NCBI GenBank assembly: GCA_963783095.1
Contig: CAWAMR010000019.1
Location: forward strand, 1 to 64,000
Direction: 5' to 3'
Length of the DNA stretch: 64,000 nucleotides
Origin: CAWAMR01 sp963783095
GTDB taxonomy: Bacteria > Planctomycetota > Planctomycetia > Gemmatales > Gemmataceae
The notes below the pieces were generated by a model, which saw nothing but the letters and a program-made list of their open reading frames with translations, did not search any database and was not told the DNA's origin. Below, piece by piece: positions 33,235 to 42,236 of this stretch. Each line of letters begins with the position of its first letter. The first letter of the stretch is position 1. The translations under genes were made by a program, and so were the position numbers.

Positions 33235-34332
33235 TTATTCCTTTTTCGGTTCAAATGTCCCGAATTCTTCAGGCTGCGGCAGCACAATGAGCCTTACCTG
33301 CATGGGATTGCCGTTGCGGATCAGATCCACCTGTGTCACTTCGTTGACAGGTAGTTTGGCGACTACCTTGGAAAGCTCCACCCCGTCGCGCACCGGTTTG
33401 CCACCTACCGCTGTCAGGATGTCGGCAAGTTGAATGTCGCCCTTCGCAGCCGGTGACCCTTCAAAGATCTTGGTGACCAATACACCGCTTCCCTCTTTGA
33501 CGCCGTATTTTTCCGCAAGTTGGGTATCGATATCGCGGATTTGAACTCCCAGATAGCCCCGTCGAACGACGCCGTTCTTGAGAAGCTGATCCATGATCGT
33601 CCGGGCCAGGTTGCTGCTGATGGCCAGGCCGACACCCTGGAAACCGCCGCTTTTGCTCTTGATTGCCGAGTTGATGCCGATCACTTTGCCGTCGAGACTG
33701 ATGAGTGGACCACCGCTGTTTCCAGGATTGATTGCGGCATCGGTTTGCAAAAAATCCTCGTACTGATTGATGCGAATGTTCCGGCTCTTCGCGCTGATGA
33801 TACCGTGCGTAACGGAGCCTGCCAAACCGAACGGTGAGCCTACCGCCAGTACGCGGTCGCCGACCTCCATGCCGTCGCTGTCACCCAATTCCAAAGCCGG
33901 CAGCGGTTTATCGGAGGTAATGCGGATGAGAGCGACGTCGGTCTTGCGATCGGTGCGAATATCCTTTCCGACAAACTTTCGGCCGTCCGGCAGTCGAACT
34001 TCAACGGAATCGGCACCATCGACAACGTGAAAATTCGTCAAAATCAGCCCTTTCGGATCAATGAGGACACCGGAGCCGAATCCGAATGGTACAGTAGTCT
34101 GTTCACCAAATGGACCGCCGCGCCGCGGTTTTTGCCGAGACTCAATACTGACTACAGCGGGCACTACTTTCTTGACAATATCGCGGTAAGAAGTCAGTTC
34201 TTTGGGTATCGTGACCGCGCTCTTAGCAGGTGCTTGTGCCTGAACCGAGCGCCAATCGTTGATGAAATATCCCGCAACCGTTCCCAGTAACAAACAGCCC
34301 AAGGCAAGACCGCGGCGAGAATTGGTTTTCAT
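33235..34332 (-). CDS. HtrA/DegP-like serine protease with one PDZ domain
   Basis: This intact 365-residue periplasmic protease and chaperone has an N-terminal signal anchor (RGLALGCLLLGTVAGYFI). The trypsin-like domain has the triad His in LTNFHVVDG (near residue 102), Asp in RKTDVALI (132) and Ser in INPGNSGGPL (206). A single PDZ domain follows from about residue 260, with RRGYLGVQIRDI and DILTAVGGKPVRDG. The family handles misfolded envelope proteins under stress. It is divergent from rtcA across a 213-base gap that holds no clear regulatory site. Confidence 0.9.
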   Translation of the reverse strand: MKTNSRRGLALGCLLLGTVAGYFINDWRSVQAQAPAKSAVTIPKELTSYRDIVKKVVPAVVSIESRQKPRRGGPFGEQTTVPFGFGSGVLIDPKGLILTNFHVVDGADSVEVRLPDGRKFVGKDIRTDRKTDVALIRITSDKPLPALELGDSDGMEVGDRVLAVGSPFGLAGSVTHGIISAKSRNIRINQYEDFLQTDAAINPGNSGGPLISLDGKVIGINSAIKSKSGGFQGVGLAISSNLARTIMDQLLKNGVVRRGYLGVQIRDIDTQLAEKYGVKEGSGVLVTKIFEGSPAAKGDIQLADILTAVGGKPVRDGVELSKVVAKLPVNEVTQVDLIRNGNPMQVRLIVLPQPEEFGTFEPKKE

Positions 34333-34545
34333 GTTGAAATGTCCTTTTCGGAAAATGGGTAAGTGGATTGTTCCCCTGATTCATTCTAACTTGCGTTTCA
34401 AGGGGATGGTTCAAAAAGTGCTCCTATTTTCCATTTAGAATTAACGGAACCGTAATACACTTGTGTTGGTGGAGTCATTTGACGCCGGCGGGTTTCGCAG
34501 CATAATCATTGATCCCATTCACGCCAAGAGGTAACTTCGCGCACC

Positions 34546-35580
34546 ATGATCGACATCGACGGATCGTTTGGGGAAGGCGGCGGCCAAATTCTGCGGTCGG
34601 CACTCACCCTTTCTCTCATCACCGGCAAGCCATTTCATCTCCGCAAGATTCGGGCGAGCCGGAAACCGAAGCCGGGCTTGCAGCCTCAACATCTGGCATC
34701 GGTTCGCGCTGCGGCAACGATTGGATCGGCCAAGGTGAGCGGTGATTCGTTGGGTTCAAGCGACCTGGCATTTCATCCAGGCCCGGTTGCTCCCGGCAAA
34801 TATCGCTTCCCGATCGGAACCGCTGGGGCAACGGGTTTGCTGCTCCAGACGATCTATTTGCCGCTGGCCTGGAAACAGTCTGATCCGAGCGAAGTCATTA
34901 TTGAGGGTGGCACGCATGTCACTTCCAGTCCGTGCTTTCATTTTCTGGACGTTACCTGGAGGGTCTATTTGAAAAAAATGGGGTTGAAACTCGCTCTGGA
35001 AATGAAGCGTCCCGGTTTCTATCCGCGCGGCGGCGGATCGATCGTAGCGCACATCCAACCCTGCCAGGCATTGCACGGCTTGAACCTGACACGGGAGATT
35101 GCTCTGGAATCGGTCACCGGTTTCAGCGCGGTGGCGAATTTGCCCGATCATGTTGCGCGAAGACAGGCCCGGCGCGTTTCGGTTCGACTTCGAGATGAGC
35201 ACTTCCGTGGGCATCTCCGGGAAGAAACCTGGGAAAATGGTCCCGGTTCGGTGGTTGGGATCATTTTTGATGCCGCACCGATCCCAACCTTCTTCTATGG
35301 TTTAGGGGCACGCGGCAAACCGGCGGAAGATGTCGCCGATGAGGCCGCAGATCAGGCCATCGCCCACGCACGATCCGGTGCGCCAATCGATCTCCACAGT
35401 GCCGATCAGATTGTTTTGCCGCTGGCGCTCGCCGATGATGCATCCGAAATTCGAGTCGCTGAGATTACCCGTCATCTGACAACCAACATCGAGGTGATTC
35501 GGATGTTCCTGGATCGAGAAATCACTTGCGAAGGCGAAGTCGGCCAGGTGGGTGCTGTTCGCGTTGCTGCCAAAGGGTAA
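34546..35580 (+). CDS. rtcA: RNA 3'-terminal phosphate cyclase
   Basis: This intact 344-residue enzyme converts an RNA 3'-phosphate to a 2',3'-cyclic phosphate using ATP through an adenylated His. Signatures are IDGSFGEGGGQILRSALTLS at the start, IRASRKPKPGLQPQHLASV near residue 35, KRPGFYPRGGG near 155 and the nucleophile His in EITRHLTTNIEV near 310. No rtcB ligase is next to it. The radical SAM activase-like gene follows after nine bases, so they share a transcript. Confidence 0.9.
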   Translation: MIDIDGSFGEGGGQILRSALTLSLITGKPFHLRKIRASRKPKPGLQPQHLASVRAAATIGSAKVSGDSLGSSDLAFHPGPVAPGKYRFPIGTAGATGLLLQTIYLPLAWKQSDPSEVIIEGGTHVTSSPCFHFLDVTWRVYLKKMGLKLALEMKRPGFYPRGGGSIVAHIQPCQALHGLNLTREIALESVTGFSAVANLPDHVARRQARRVSVRLRDEHFRGHLREETWENGPGSVVGIIFDAAPIPTFFYGLGARGKPAEDVADEAADQAIAHARSGAPIDLHSADQIVLPLALADDASEIRVAEITRHLTTNIEVIRMFLDREITCEGEVGQVGAVRVAAKG

Positions 35581-35589
35581 AATGTGAAA

Positions 35590-36204
35590 ATGAATTCTGC
35601 GGAAACGACTATGCAAGTAGCGCAAATCGTTCCTTGCACTGAAGCGGAGGGGCCTGGCAGGCGTTTCGCAATCTGGTTTCAAGGCTGCCCGTTGCGATGC
35701 CCGGGGTGTTGCAACCCGGAATTTCTGCCGTTTCACGGTGGCACACGCTACACTTTATCGGGTGTAATCTCGGACTTCGAAGAGGCTAACGTCGAAGGTA
35801 TCACGCTCCTGGGTGGTGAGCCATTTGCACATGCCGAATCCGCGGCTGCCCTGGCCAAGGCGGTCCAGCAGCAAGGCCGTTCGGTGATGGTTTTTAGTGG
35901 GTATACTCTGGAAGCGATTCATCAAATGTGCGATCCAACCGCGGAGATGCTTCTCGCATTCACTGATATATTGGTGGACGGCCCCTATTTGCGAGAGTTC
36001 CCGGATACGCAACGCCGATGGATCGGGTCGACCAATCAGCGAATCCATTTCTTGACCGATCGCTATCGTGCGGATGATCCTTGTTGGAAACAGCGAAACA
36101 CGCTGGAGATTCGACTGGATGGGGGTGTGCTATCGGTAAACGGGTTCCCGGCTTCATCGGCGACAGAGTTTTGGAAAGGGAAATTTCACCGCAGCGAAGG
36201 ATGA
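35590..36204 (+). CDS. 4Fe-4S radical SAM activase-like protein (NrdG/PflA-like fold)
   Basis: 204 residues. The cluster motif CPLRCPGC (C-x3-C-x2-C) lies near residue 35, after FAIWFQG. GITLLGGEPFAHAESAAALA, the GGE SAM-binding motif, lies near 75. The protein is short for radical SAM enzymes and typical of the single-cluster activase group. The substrate is not known; homologues occur next to AAA+ ATPase clusters, such as the one starting at 36523. It follows rtcA by nine bases. The start at 35590 was chosen as the first ATG in frame. Confidence 0.7.
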   Translation: MNSAETTMQVAQIVPCTEAEGPGRRFAIWFQGCPLRCPGCCNPEFLPFHGGTRYTLSGVISDFEEANVEGITLLGGEPFAHAESAAALAKAVQQQGRSVMVFSGYTLEAIHQMCDPTAEMLLAFTDILVDGPYLREFPDTQRRWIGSTNQRIHFLTDRYRADDPCWKQRNTLEIRLDGGVLSVNGFPASSATEFWKGKFHRSEG

Positions 36205-36266
36205 AGGATTTCAGAATTTGGGTGGTGGCTTGATCGTGTATTGATTCGTCCTGATCCGAGCAGCAA

Positions 36267-36455
36267 TCAAGACTTCGAGCGATCTAACCAACCGCCACAA
36301 TCCGGACAGCGCTTGCGTCCTCGACTTTCCTTGATCGCCACGTCCGCTTTGCAAGGCTTGCTGCAATCCCGGCAGACAAGTTGGCCGACCCGTGACTGCA
36401 AGATTGATTCCGTTGATCTGGTACGTTGTTCGTAACGCTTAATTTTTCGGATCAT
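36267..36455 (-). CDS. Small zinc-ribbon protein
   Basis: 62 residues with VCRDCSKPCKAD and, after 13 residues, KRCPDCGGWLD, a pattern of two CxxC pairs plus one extra Cys. It is basic and may bind nucleic acid. It is divergent from the gene starting at 36523, leaving 67 bases between the two starts. No good ribosome binding site is visible. The region 36205-36266 holds nothing I recognise. Confidence 0.45.
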   Translation of the reverse strand: MIRKIKRYEQRTRSTESILQSRVGQLVCRDCSKPCKADVAIKESRGRKRCPDCGGWLDRSKS

Positions 36456-36522
36456 GGCGAACCTTCTACTTCGGTTTCTCTTTCGACATCGGACACATAT
36501 TCATCAATACGGATTTTTTGGC

Positions 36523-37623
36523 ATGACCGATCCGACGCCGAGCACCGAACCGCCAGAATCCAGGCAAGTGAGCCGATTTGAGGCGAATTTGCTCCGCATC
36601 TTGCGTTTTTTCTTTCATCAGGTGCCGTTGGAACAGGCTCTCAAACTCATCAACGAAAGCGTGGCTCGCCCACCGTGTTTGTCGGCGACGGCGGTTCATC
36701 TGATTCGGGATACACTCTCGAAGGGCTGCGTCCTCTATCTGGCGCGAGCAGGGGGTTGGGAACGACTTCAGTTCTTGTGCGATGGGGCTCCCAGATTCGG
36801 TAGACTATGGGAAAGAATCGGGGTTGAGGAACTGACGTTGCATTTTTCCGCCCATACGCTGGAATTTCTAATATGGATAACGGCCCACAAGGTTACCGAA
36901 GAAAAATCGATGTGGTCCGCTCCGATTGACGAGTTGACTATCGGAGACTGGCTGTTCTTGTTTTTGGCGTACGAGGGATTGCGGGTCGATCATGAAATCG
37001 GCGCAGCCTTGCGGCGTTCGGCGGTTATCATCAACCATCCTCTGTGCAGGCTCGCCTATCCCGATGATTTCGCCGGCGCGAAGCCCGTCGAAGTACCATC
37101 CTTTCAGGTTTGGCTGGCTGGACCTGGCAGCTATGTGCTGGAAGCGATGCAGCCGGTCCTGGAGGAGCGCTGGCTTGCGATGGAGCGTAACAAAGGGCAG
37201 ATCGGCGACTGGACGCGAATGCGTCAGCAGGGTCAGGCTCAGCTTCAGGTGTTGGACAAGTTTCTGGCGGATGTGGATTGTACCGGCCGGCCCGATCTGG
37301 CAAGATTTCTGTTGCTGGTCTTGCGGCGAATTCTCTCGACCCCGAATCTGGCACCGACATTCTGGACCGGCGGCCTGCAAGGGAACGGCCCGCCCAGGCT
37401 GGCAGATCGGCTGGAAACTCAGCGCAATGCACTGGCATTGTTGCGGCATGCAGAGCGATTCCGCCAGTGGCAACGACAGGCGCAATCTCGCGGCTATTTC
37501 GATGAGGGTTACGCAGCAGGGAAGTTTTGGCTTGGTCAATGGGAGGCGTTGAACGGAGAACAAGTGGTTCGACGGGCTGAAGAGGTAGTGCAGATGTTGG
37601 AGCCGCTCAGACAGCGGATGTAA
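36523..37623 (+). CDS. Conserved unknown protein, first gene of the FtsH-like cluster
   Basis: The intact 366-residue protein starts MTDPTPSTEPPESRQVSRFE. It has mostly helical sequence: LRILRFFFHQVPLEQALKLI, then VHLIRDTLSKGCVLYLARAG, then a DWLFLFLAYEGLRV helix and a Gly/Arg-rich C-terminus (GGLQGNGPPRLADRLETQRN). The longer frame from 36454 lacks a good site. I do not know a function. By position and composition it fits the uncharacterised partner subunits (domain X type) reported around FtsH-like AAA+ proteins; I could not confirm this without profile searches. A perfect 33-bp inverted repeat follows its stop. Confidence 0.6.
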   Translation: MTDPTPSTEPPESRQVSRFEANLLRILRFFFHQVPLEQALKLINESVARPPCLSATAVHLIRDTLSKGCVLYLARAGGWERLQFLCDGAPRFGRLWERIGVEELTLHFSAHTLEFLIWITAHKVTEEKSMWSAPIDELTIGDWLFLFLAYEGLRVDHEIGAALRRSAVIINHPLCRLAYPDDFAGAKPVEVPSFQVWLAGPGSYVLEAMQPVLEERWLAMERNKGQIGDWTRMRQQGQAQLQVLDKFLADVDCTGRPDLARFLLLVLRRILSTPNLAPTFWTGGLQGNGPPRLADRLETQRNALALLRHAERFRQWQRQAQSRGYFDEGYAAGKFWLGQWEALNGEQVVRRAEEVVQMLEPLRQRM

Positions 37624-37644
37624 ACCCGCGACCAAATACAAGAA

Positions 37645-37778
37645 CTAACCACAGAGTCACAGAGATCACAGAGAAGACAATTATGAATGTGTGGGAAATC
37701 GCCTGTCTTTTGTCGTGATTCAATTATTGGTTGCATCTCTGTGTGTTCTTCTCTGTGATCTCTGTGACTCTGTGGTTA
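37645..37778. repeat. Perfect 33-bp inverted repeat, copy 1 of a family
   Basis: The arm at 37645-37677 is matched without mismatch by 37746-37778. Both contain TAACCACAGAGTCACAGAGA or its complement. The loop is 68 bases. A second copy of the family lies at 57645-57746. It sits between two genes of the FtsH-like cluster. Confidence 0.85.
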
Positions 37779-37832
37779 GTCCGCATTGGTTTGGCGGTTT
37801 TTTCCGGTAGCTTTAACGTAGGGGAAGCATCC

Positions 37833-38405
37833 ATGAGTCGAGCTTACCGAATCTGTGTTCGCGACAGCGTGAAACGCGATCTTGCCGCGAGTGACGAGGT
37901 TTGTTCCACGCTGGAAATCCTCGAAATACTTCCACCCGAACAAATGGCCGAATTGTTGCGCCGGGAGTTGAAGGGTAGGGGCTTCGCCGAAGAAGGCGAC
38001 GAGTTGGTTCGGCGCGATGCCAATGGCATAACCATCGCCGTGGATCCGAAAACGGGCGTTGTATCGGTCAAGGCGGAGAAAGGCGAGACGGTTGAACTAT
38101 CCGGCGAGAAAGAAGGCTTGAGCTTCGATGATGTCGGTCCCGGTCAAGCAGTTATTCGCCAGGGACTGAAGGAACAAGTTCGGGAAGATCTCGAACGTCG
38201 GGCAGCCAACGAACAGGAACGAATGCAAGTTGAAGTGACCGAAAAACTGGAACGACACATGGATGACGTGCGCCAGGAACTCGGCAACGCCGTCAATCGC
38301 GTGACTGCGGAAGCGCTCAAAGAAAAAGCCGCATCGCTGGGCGAGATCAGGGAGATGACCGAAGACCCGGAGACGGGGTCGCTGACGATCAAAGTGGAGG
38401 TCTGA
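37833..38405 (+). CDS. Conserved unknown protein of the FtsH-like cluster
   Basis: 190 residues, intact. The N-terminus reads MSRAYRICVRDSVKRDLAAS, followed by LEILEILPPEQMAELLRREL and a beta-rich segment NGITIAVDPKTGVVSVKAEK. A long charged helix follows (QVREDLERRAANEQERMQVE), and the C-terminus is SLTIKVEV. GGGGAAGC precedes the ATG. I recall similar small proteins beside AAA+ ATPase ternary clusters in planctomycetes. Function unknown; the pairing of a beta part with a charged coil suggests an adaptor. Confidence 0.65.
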   Translation: MSRAYRICVRDSVKRDLAASDEVCSTLEILEILPPEQMAELLRRELKGRGFAEEGDELVRRDANGITIAVDPKTGVVSVKAEKGETVELSGEKEGLSFDDVGPGQAVIRQGLKEQVREDLERRAANEQERMQVEVTEKLERHMDDVRQELGNAVNRVTAEALKEKAASLGEIREMTEDPETGSLTIKVEV

Positions 38406-38503
38406 GTTGCGCTGCCAGCCTTCCATTCCCGGCGAGTTTCGGATGCCTTCCATCTGTTGTCTTCGAGGAAAGCCGGTAGAATGATGTAAGAAAGGAACAG
38501 TGT

Positions 38504-39028
38504 ATGCCCATTGCCGCATTTGATACCCACAAATACGCAAAACAACTCAAGCAGGCAGGCGTTTCTGACGAGGAGGTCGAGGCGCATGTTGCTGCTTTAT
38601 CGGATGCTCTACACGCGGGTTTGCAAGATCTGGTCACCAAGCAAGATCTTGCCTTGTTCAAACAAGAACTCAAACAAGACATCGCCGCAGTTAGACAAGA
38701 ACTCAAACAAGACATCGCCGCAGTTAGACAAGAACTCAAGCAAGACATCGACTCGGTCAGGCAAGAGGTGGCTTTGGTCAGACAAGAACTTAAACAAGAC
38801 ATCGCCGCAGTTAGACAAGAACTCAAGCAAGACATCGACTCGGTCAGGCAAGAGGTGGCTTTGGTCAGACAAGAACTTAAACAAGATAACGCTATGGTGA
38901 GGCAGGAAATCAAGCAACTCGATACACGATTGACGAGTGAAATGCTGCTTATCAAATGGATGTTGGGGACCACGTTCGCCGGTGTCGTCACGATTTTGGT
39001 TCGCCTGTTCTTCTTTCGACTCGTTTGA
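38504..39028 (+). CDS. Coiled-coil protein with C-terminal membrane segment and internal repeats
   Basis: This intact 174-residue protein resembles the DUF1640-type group. The N-terminal helical part (FDTHKYAKQLKQAGVSDEEV) is followed by at least eight short heptad-like units based on RQELKQDIAAV, RQELKQDIDSV and RQEVALV between residues 50 and 130, then one transmembrane helix (MLGTTFAGVVTILVRLFFF). The repeats are near-identical at the DNA level, with 33- and 87-base periods. A membrane-anchored coiled coil in this cluster could tether the FtsH-like protein, which lacks its own anchor; that is an inference. Confidence 0.75.
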   Translation: MPIAAFDTHKYAKQLKQAGVSDEEVEAHVAALSDALHAGLQDLVTKQDLALFKQELKQDIAAVRQELKQDIAAVRQELKQDIDSVRQEVALVRQELKQDIAAVRQELKQDIDSVRQEVALVRQELKQDNAMVRQEIKQLDTRLTSEMLLIKWMLGTTFAGVVTILVRLFFFRLV

Positions 39029-39157
39029 ACCCATTCTTTTCGGAGCGGTGGTTCACGGCAAGAAACGCTCCGGCACCTCTTTTCGACAGTAACGGCGCTT
39101 TCAGCAAATCAGCGTGTTCCGCTTCAAATGTCGAAGGTAATAGGCTATGCTTAGTGC

Positions 39158-41371
39158 ATGGCCAAAGTGATCGGCGAAAAAGATCTGCCTGCACAACTCA
39201 CGGTCGAGCAGTCCGTGGAGGCCGCGTATGCGCACGAACTTGCCGAAGTTTCCACAAAGCTGAAACGCAATTTGCCAGCTCTGATCGAAGCCGATAAGGA
39301 TCTCGCTCCCTATGTCTACGTGAATCTTCGCAAGAGACTCAAAGCACTGGGAATGGAGTGCAAATATCTGGATGGCCGGCCTCGTGAGGAAGACAAGTCC
39401 GGACCTGTGCCAACGGGTTTGATGGGCACGATGATCGCTCAACTCCGCGATGCGGTGCGCGGAGCGACCACCGACCTGGATAGCCGGGGTAACGTCGTCC
39501 GCAGAGTGATCGTGCTGCCGCATCTCGATCTCCTGACCACCAGTCAGGGCGGTTTGACCGGGGAAGCACGCGAGGCGATCGTTCTGCTTTATGAGAATCC
39601 CGAAATCGTCTGGCTTGGCTTCAAGGACCCATCGTTTCCGTTGCCCAAAGTCATCGAAAATCTCTTCGCTTTCCGCATCAGTTTGTTGGGTATCCCACGC
39701 AGTCGCCTGCCTCATCTTATTACCCAGCAGGAATGCCGAAAGTTTGGCAGACCGTTCAATCCTTGGGCGCTATACAAGTACATTTCCGGCGTAAATGCCG
39801 TCCGCCTGCGTCGGCTGCTCTCGACCCTCGAAGGCCAGGATTATCCTGCCGATCCCAAGGAGGCTTATCGCCAACTGCGACAGGCCACCCTGAGTGGAAC
39901 ACTCGAAATTCCCGATGTGCTGCTCGAACGAGACATAGGCGGCTACGAGAAAGTCAAGAAACGGCTCCGGCAAGAGATCCTCGATGTCCTGGCCCGACGC
40001 GACACCGCAACCAGCGAAGAAGATGCCACCCGGATGGAAGAATTGATTCCGCGCGGCATGATCTTCTGGGGCCGCCCGGCACCGGTAAAACGTTCTTCGC
40101 CAAGGCGATGGCAACGGCGCTCGGTGCGGCGATCACGATCGTTTCGGGGCCGGAACTCAAAAGCAAGTGGGTAGGAGAATCCGAGGAAGCTCTTCGGCAG
40201 ATTTTCTATAAGGCCCGGCAATCGGCACCGTCCATCATTGTCTTCGATGAACTCGACTCGTTCGCCACCGCGCGCGGCATGTATACCGGCTCCGGCGTCG
40301 AACATTCGATGGTCAACCAACTGCTGACCGAGATGGACGGATTCCACAAAGAAGAACTGGTCTTCGTTGTCGGCACCACCAATTACGTTGAGAGCCTCGA
40401 CCCGGCCCTGTTGCGGCCGGGGCGCTTCGAGTTTCACCTGTATATTCCCTATCCCGATGCCGAGGATCGCGGGGAGATTTTGAAGATTTACGACAAAAAG
40501 ATGCACCTGCAAATGACGCCCGATGCCATCGAATTTGCGGTGCGGCGCACGGCCGATCATGTCGAGGGCGCTGCTTCAGGAACTCGGTACAGCGGCGACC
40601 ATCTCAACGCCCTGTGCCGGTCGATGGCGCGCATTCGGATACGCGAGAACCGCAAGGATGCAACTGTTGCCGCAGATGTCGAACGCGCTCTGATCGAGTA
40701 TGTCGAATTGCCGAAACTGACACCTGCCGAGGAAAAGGTTGTCGCCGTTCACGAATCGGGACACGCGGTCACCGCAATGTTTTGCGATCATTCCCCGCCG
40801 ATCGAACGCATCACGATTCGCGGCGACACTGCCGGGGCTCTCGGCTACGTCCGCTATCAGGATCGCTCTCATCGCTTCGTCGTTACGCAGTGCGAGCTTC
40901 TCGACGATTTGTGCGTCTTGCTGGGCGGTCGAGAGGCCGAGCAACTTTTGCTCGACGACCTTTCCATAGGCTCGGCCGATGACCTTCGACGCGCGACCAT
41001 GATCGCCAGAGGCGCTCGTGGAAGAATTCGGCATGGGTGGCGACGATATCGGCGTGGTGCGCTTCAACGAGGATTTCCGGGATGGTTCCTCGACCCGCCA
41101 TCCAGGTTTGTCGGAACAGCAAAAGTCAGCTCTCGATCGCCGGGTTCGAGAATTGTTGGCGGAGGCCCGTCAGCGCGCTGCGCGGATTCTCTCGGAAAAT
41201 CGAATCTTGCTCGAAACCTTGCGCGATCTTCTTTTGGAGAAGAAGGTGCTCGACGCCAAGGGGCTGAACGAATTGGTTCCCGGCAAGAACGACGGCAAAA
41301 AGCCAAGACGGGAAGCGGCAGAACCAATGCGCGCTCCTGATGCAGTCGGCGAAAAAAGGGGCAACAAGTAA
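39158..41371 (+). CDS. FtsH-like AAA+/M41 zinc protease without membrane anchor, two frameshifts
   Basis: About 738 codons. The N-terminal 280 residues are a soluble domain (RNLPALIEADKDLAPYVYVN, VIVLPHLDLLTTSQGGLT) in place of the two FtsH membrane segments. The AAA+ domain has Walker A GPPGTGKT, read only across a missing base near 40078. Walker B is IIVFDELDS near 40230, and the second region of homology is DPALLRPGRFE near 40405. The M41 protease has AVHESGHAVTAM near 40755 and the third zinc ligand in SADDLRRAT near 40990. A second shift near 41015 separates the last 110 residues. All catalytic residues are kept. It probably unfolds and degrades proteins in the cytosol. Confidence 0.8.
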
Positions 41372-41623
41372 TGGCAGAATTGACCATTCGACTCCGGCGC
41401 GATCCGGAGTCGGGCAAACAGGACATTGTCATTACGCTGCGACTCCGACGCCGATGCCTTGCCGCACGAACACGAGCAAATGCACCGCGAACTGGTGGAA
41501 AAGATCATCGGCAAAGAGAATGTCGGCAAGGTAATCGTCGAGCGCGAGGCAGGAAAGGAGCCGACCTCACCGATCGGGGAACCTGCACAGCAGGAACGCG
41601 AAAAACAGGCTAACCCGGGATGA
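41371..41623 (+). CDS. Small partner protein of the FtsH-like protease, one frameshift
   Basis: About 83 residues: MAELTIRLRRDPESGKQDIV, then after a shift near 41430 SDADALPHEHEQMHRELVEK and GKVIVEREAGKEP. Its ATG shares the last A of the FtsH stop (TAATG), the tightest possible coupling, so it is very probably translated with the protease. The Asp/His-rich middle DADALPHEHEQMH could bind metal. I recall small proteins with a similar DALPHEHE segment next to AAA+ ATPases in other planctomycetes, but no function. Confidence 0.65.
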
Positions 41624-41737
41624 GTGTACAGTGTTGAGTCAGGTGCAGAAGGGGTATGCCCGAAGAAAAACAGCCTTTTTGTCGCCTGCTCTGCCCTTTT
41701 TCTTCACGTCAGTGGAAAGTGAAGACGGTGCTCATCG

Positions 41738-41974
41738 CTACCCTTTTCGAATCACTTCGATGGTCGGATGAGTAACCACAACGACCATTCCGCGCTTGGG
41801 ATCGGGTTCGAGCGTCCGCAATGTCGCTATCGCATCGTCCGGGTTGTCAGCCACGGTAACGATGTTACCATCAAGCAAGGCGACGAAATCGCCTTCACGA
41901 AACCGCTGACCGTTCCACGCGAATTCGGCACAAATCGATTCGGCGATTCGCAAGTTGCGTTCCTTCTCGTTCAA
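41738..41974 (-). CDS. DUF5678-like small protein
   Basis: 78 residues: RIAESICAEFAWNGQRFREG, then DFVALLDGNIVTVADNPDDA and VVVVTHPTIEVIRKG. The pattern VALLDGNIV...D.P resembles DUF5678, a small beta-rich fold of unknown role. It points away from the FtsH-like cluster and may be a separate unit. The 114 bases before it contain no recognised signal. Confidence 0.5.
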   Translation of the reverse strand: MNEKERNLRIAESICAEFAWNGQRFREGDFVALLDGNIVTVADNPDDAIATLRTLEPDPKRGMVVVVTHPTIEVIRKG

Positions 41975-42236
41975 TTTGATTCCTCAGCGATTCGATGACG
42001 GTGCCATGTCCCGTGCTCGTGCCGGACTTGAAAGCAAATAGCTGTGTCCGCCGCGCTCATTATAGCAGTTGGGCAGGGTCTGGGACCATTCCCAAGATGT
42101 CGTTCTCCGCAGGCCGTCATTTTTGGGAAGTTCGAGCGGCCCGGCGATGTGCGCCGGACAATTCTGACCCGGAACCGACCCGCGCACGGTTTGTTGTTGA
42201 CGCTTGCTCTTTCTTGGAAAGAGCTTGCCCACTACG

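Noticed and set aside
37834..38405. DUF1257/Ycf35 assignment of the 190-residue protein
   Set aside because: The start and length do not fit the DUF1257 pattern I know; left as unknown.
38665..38890. CRISPR-like array of about 33-base direct repeats
   Set aside because: The units are in frame, have no spacers and encode heptads of the coiled-coil protein.
41371..41623. DUF2997 assignment of the FtsH partner
   Set aside because: The DALPHEHE segment does not match the short Gly/Cys-ended DUF2997 pattern.
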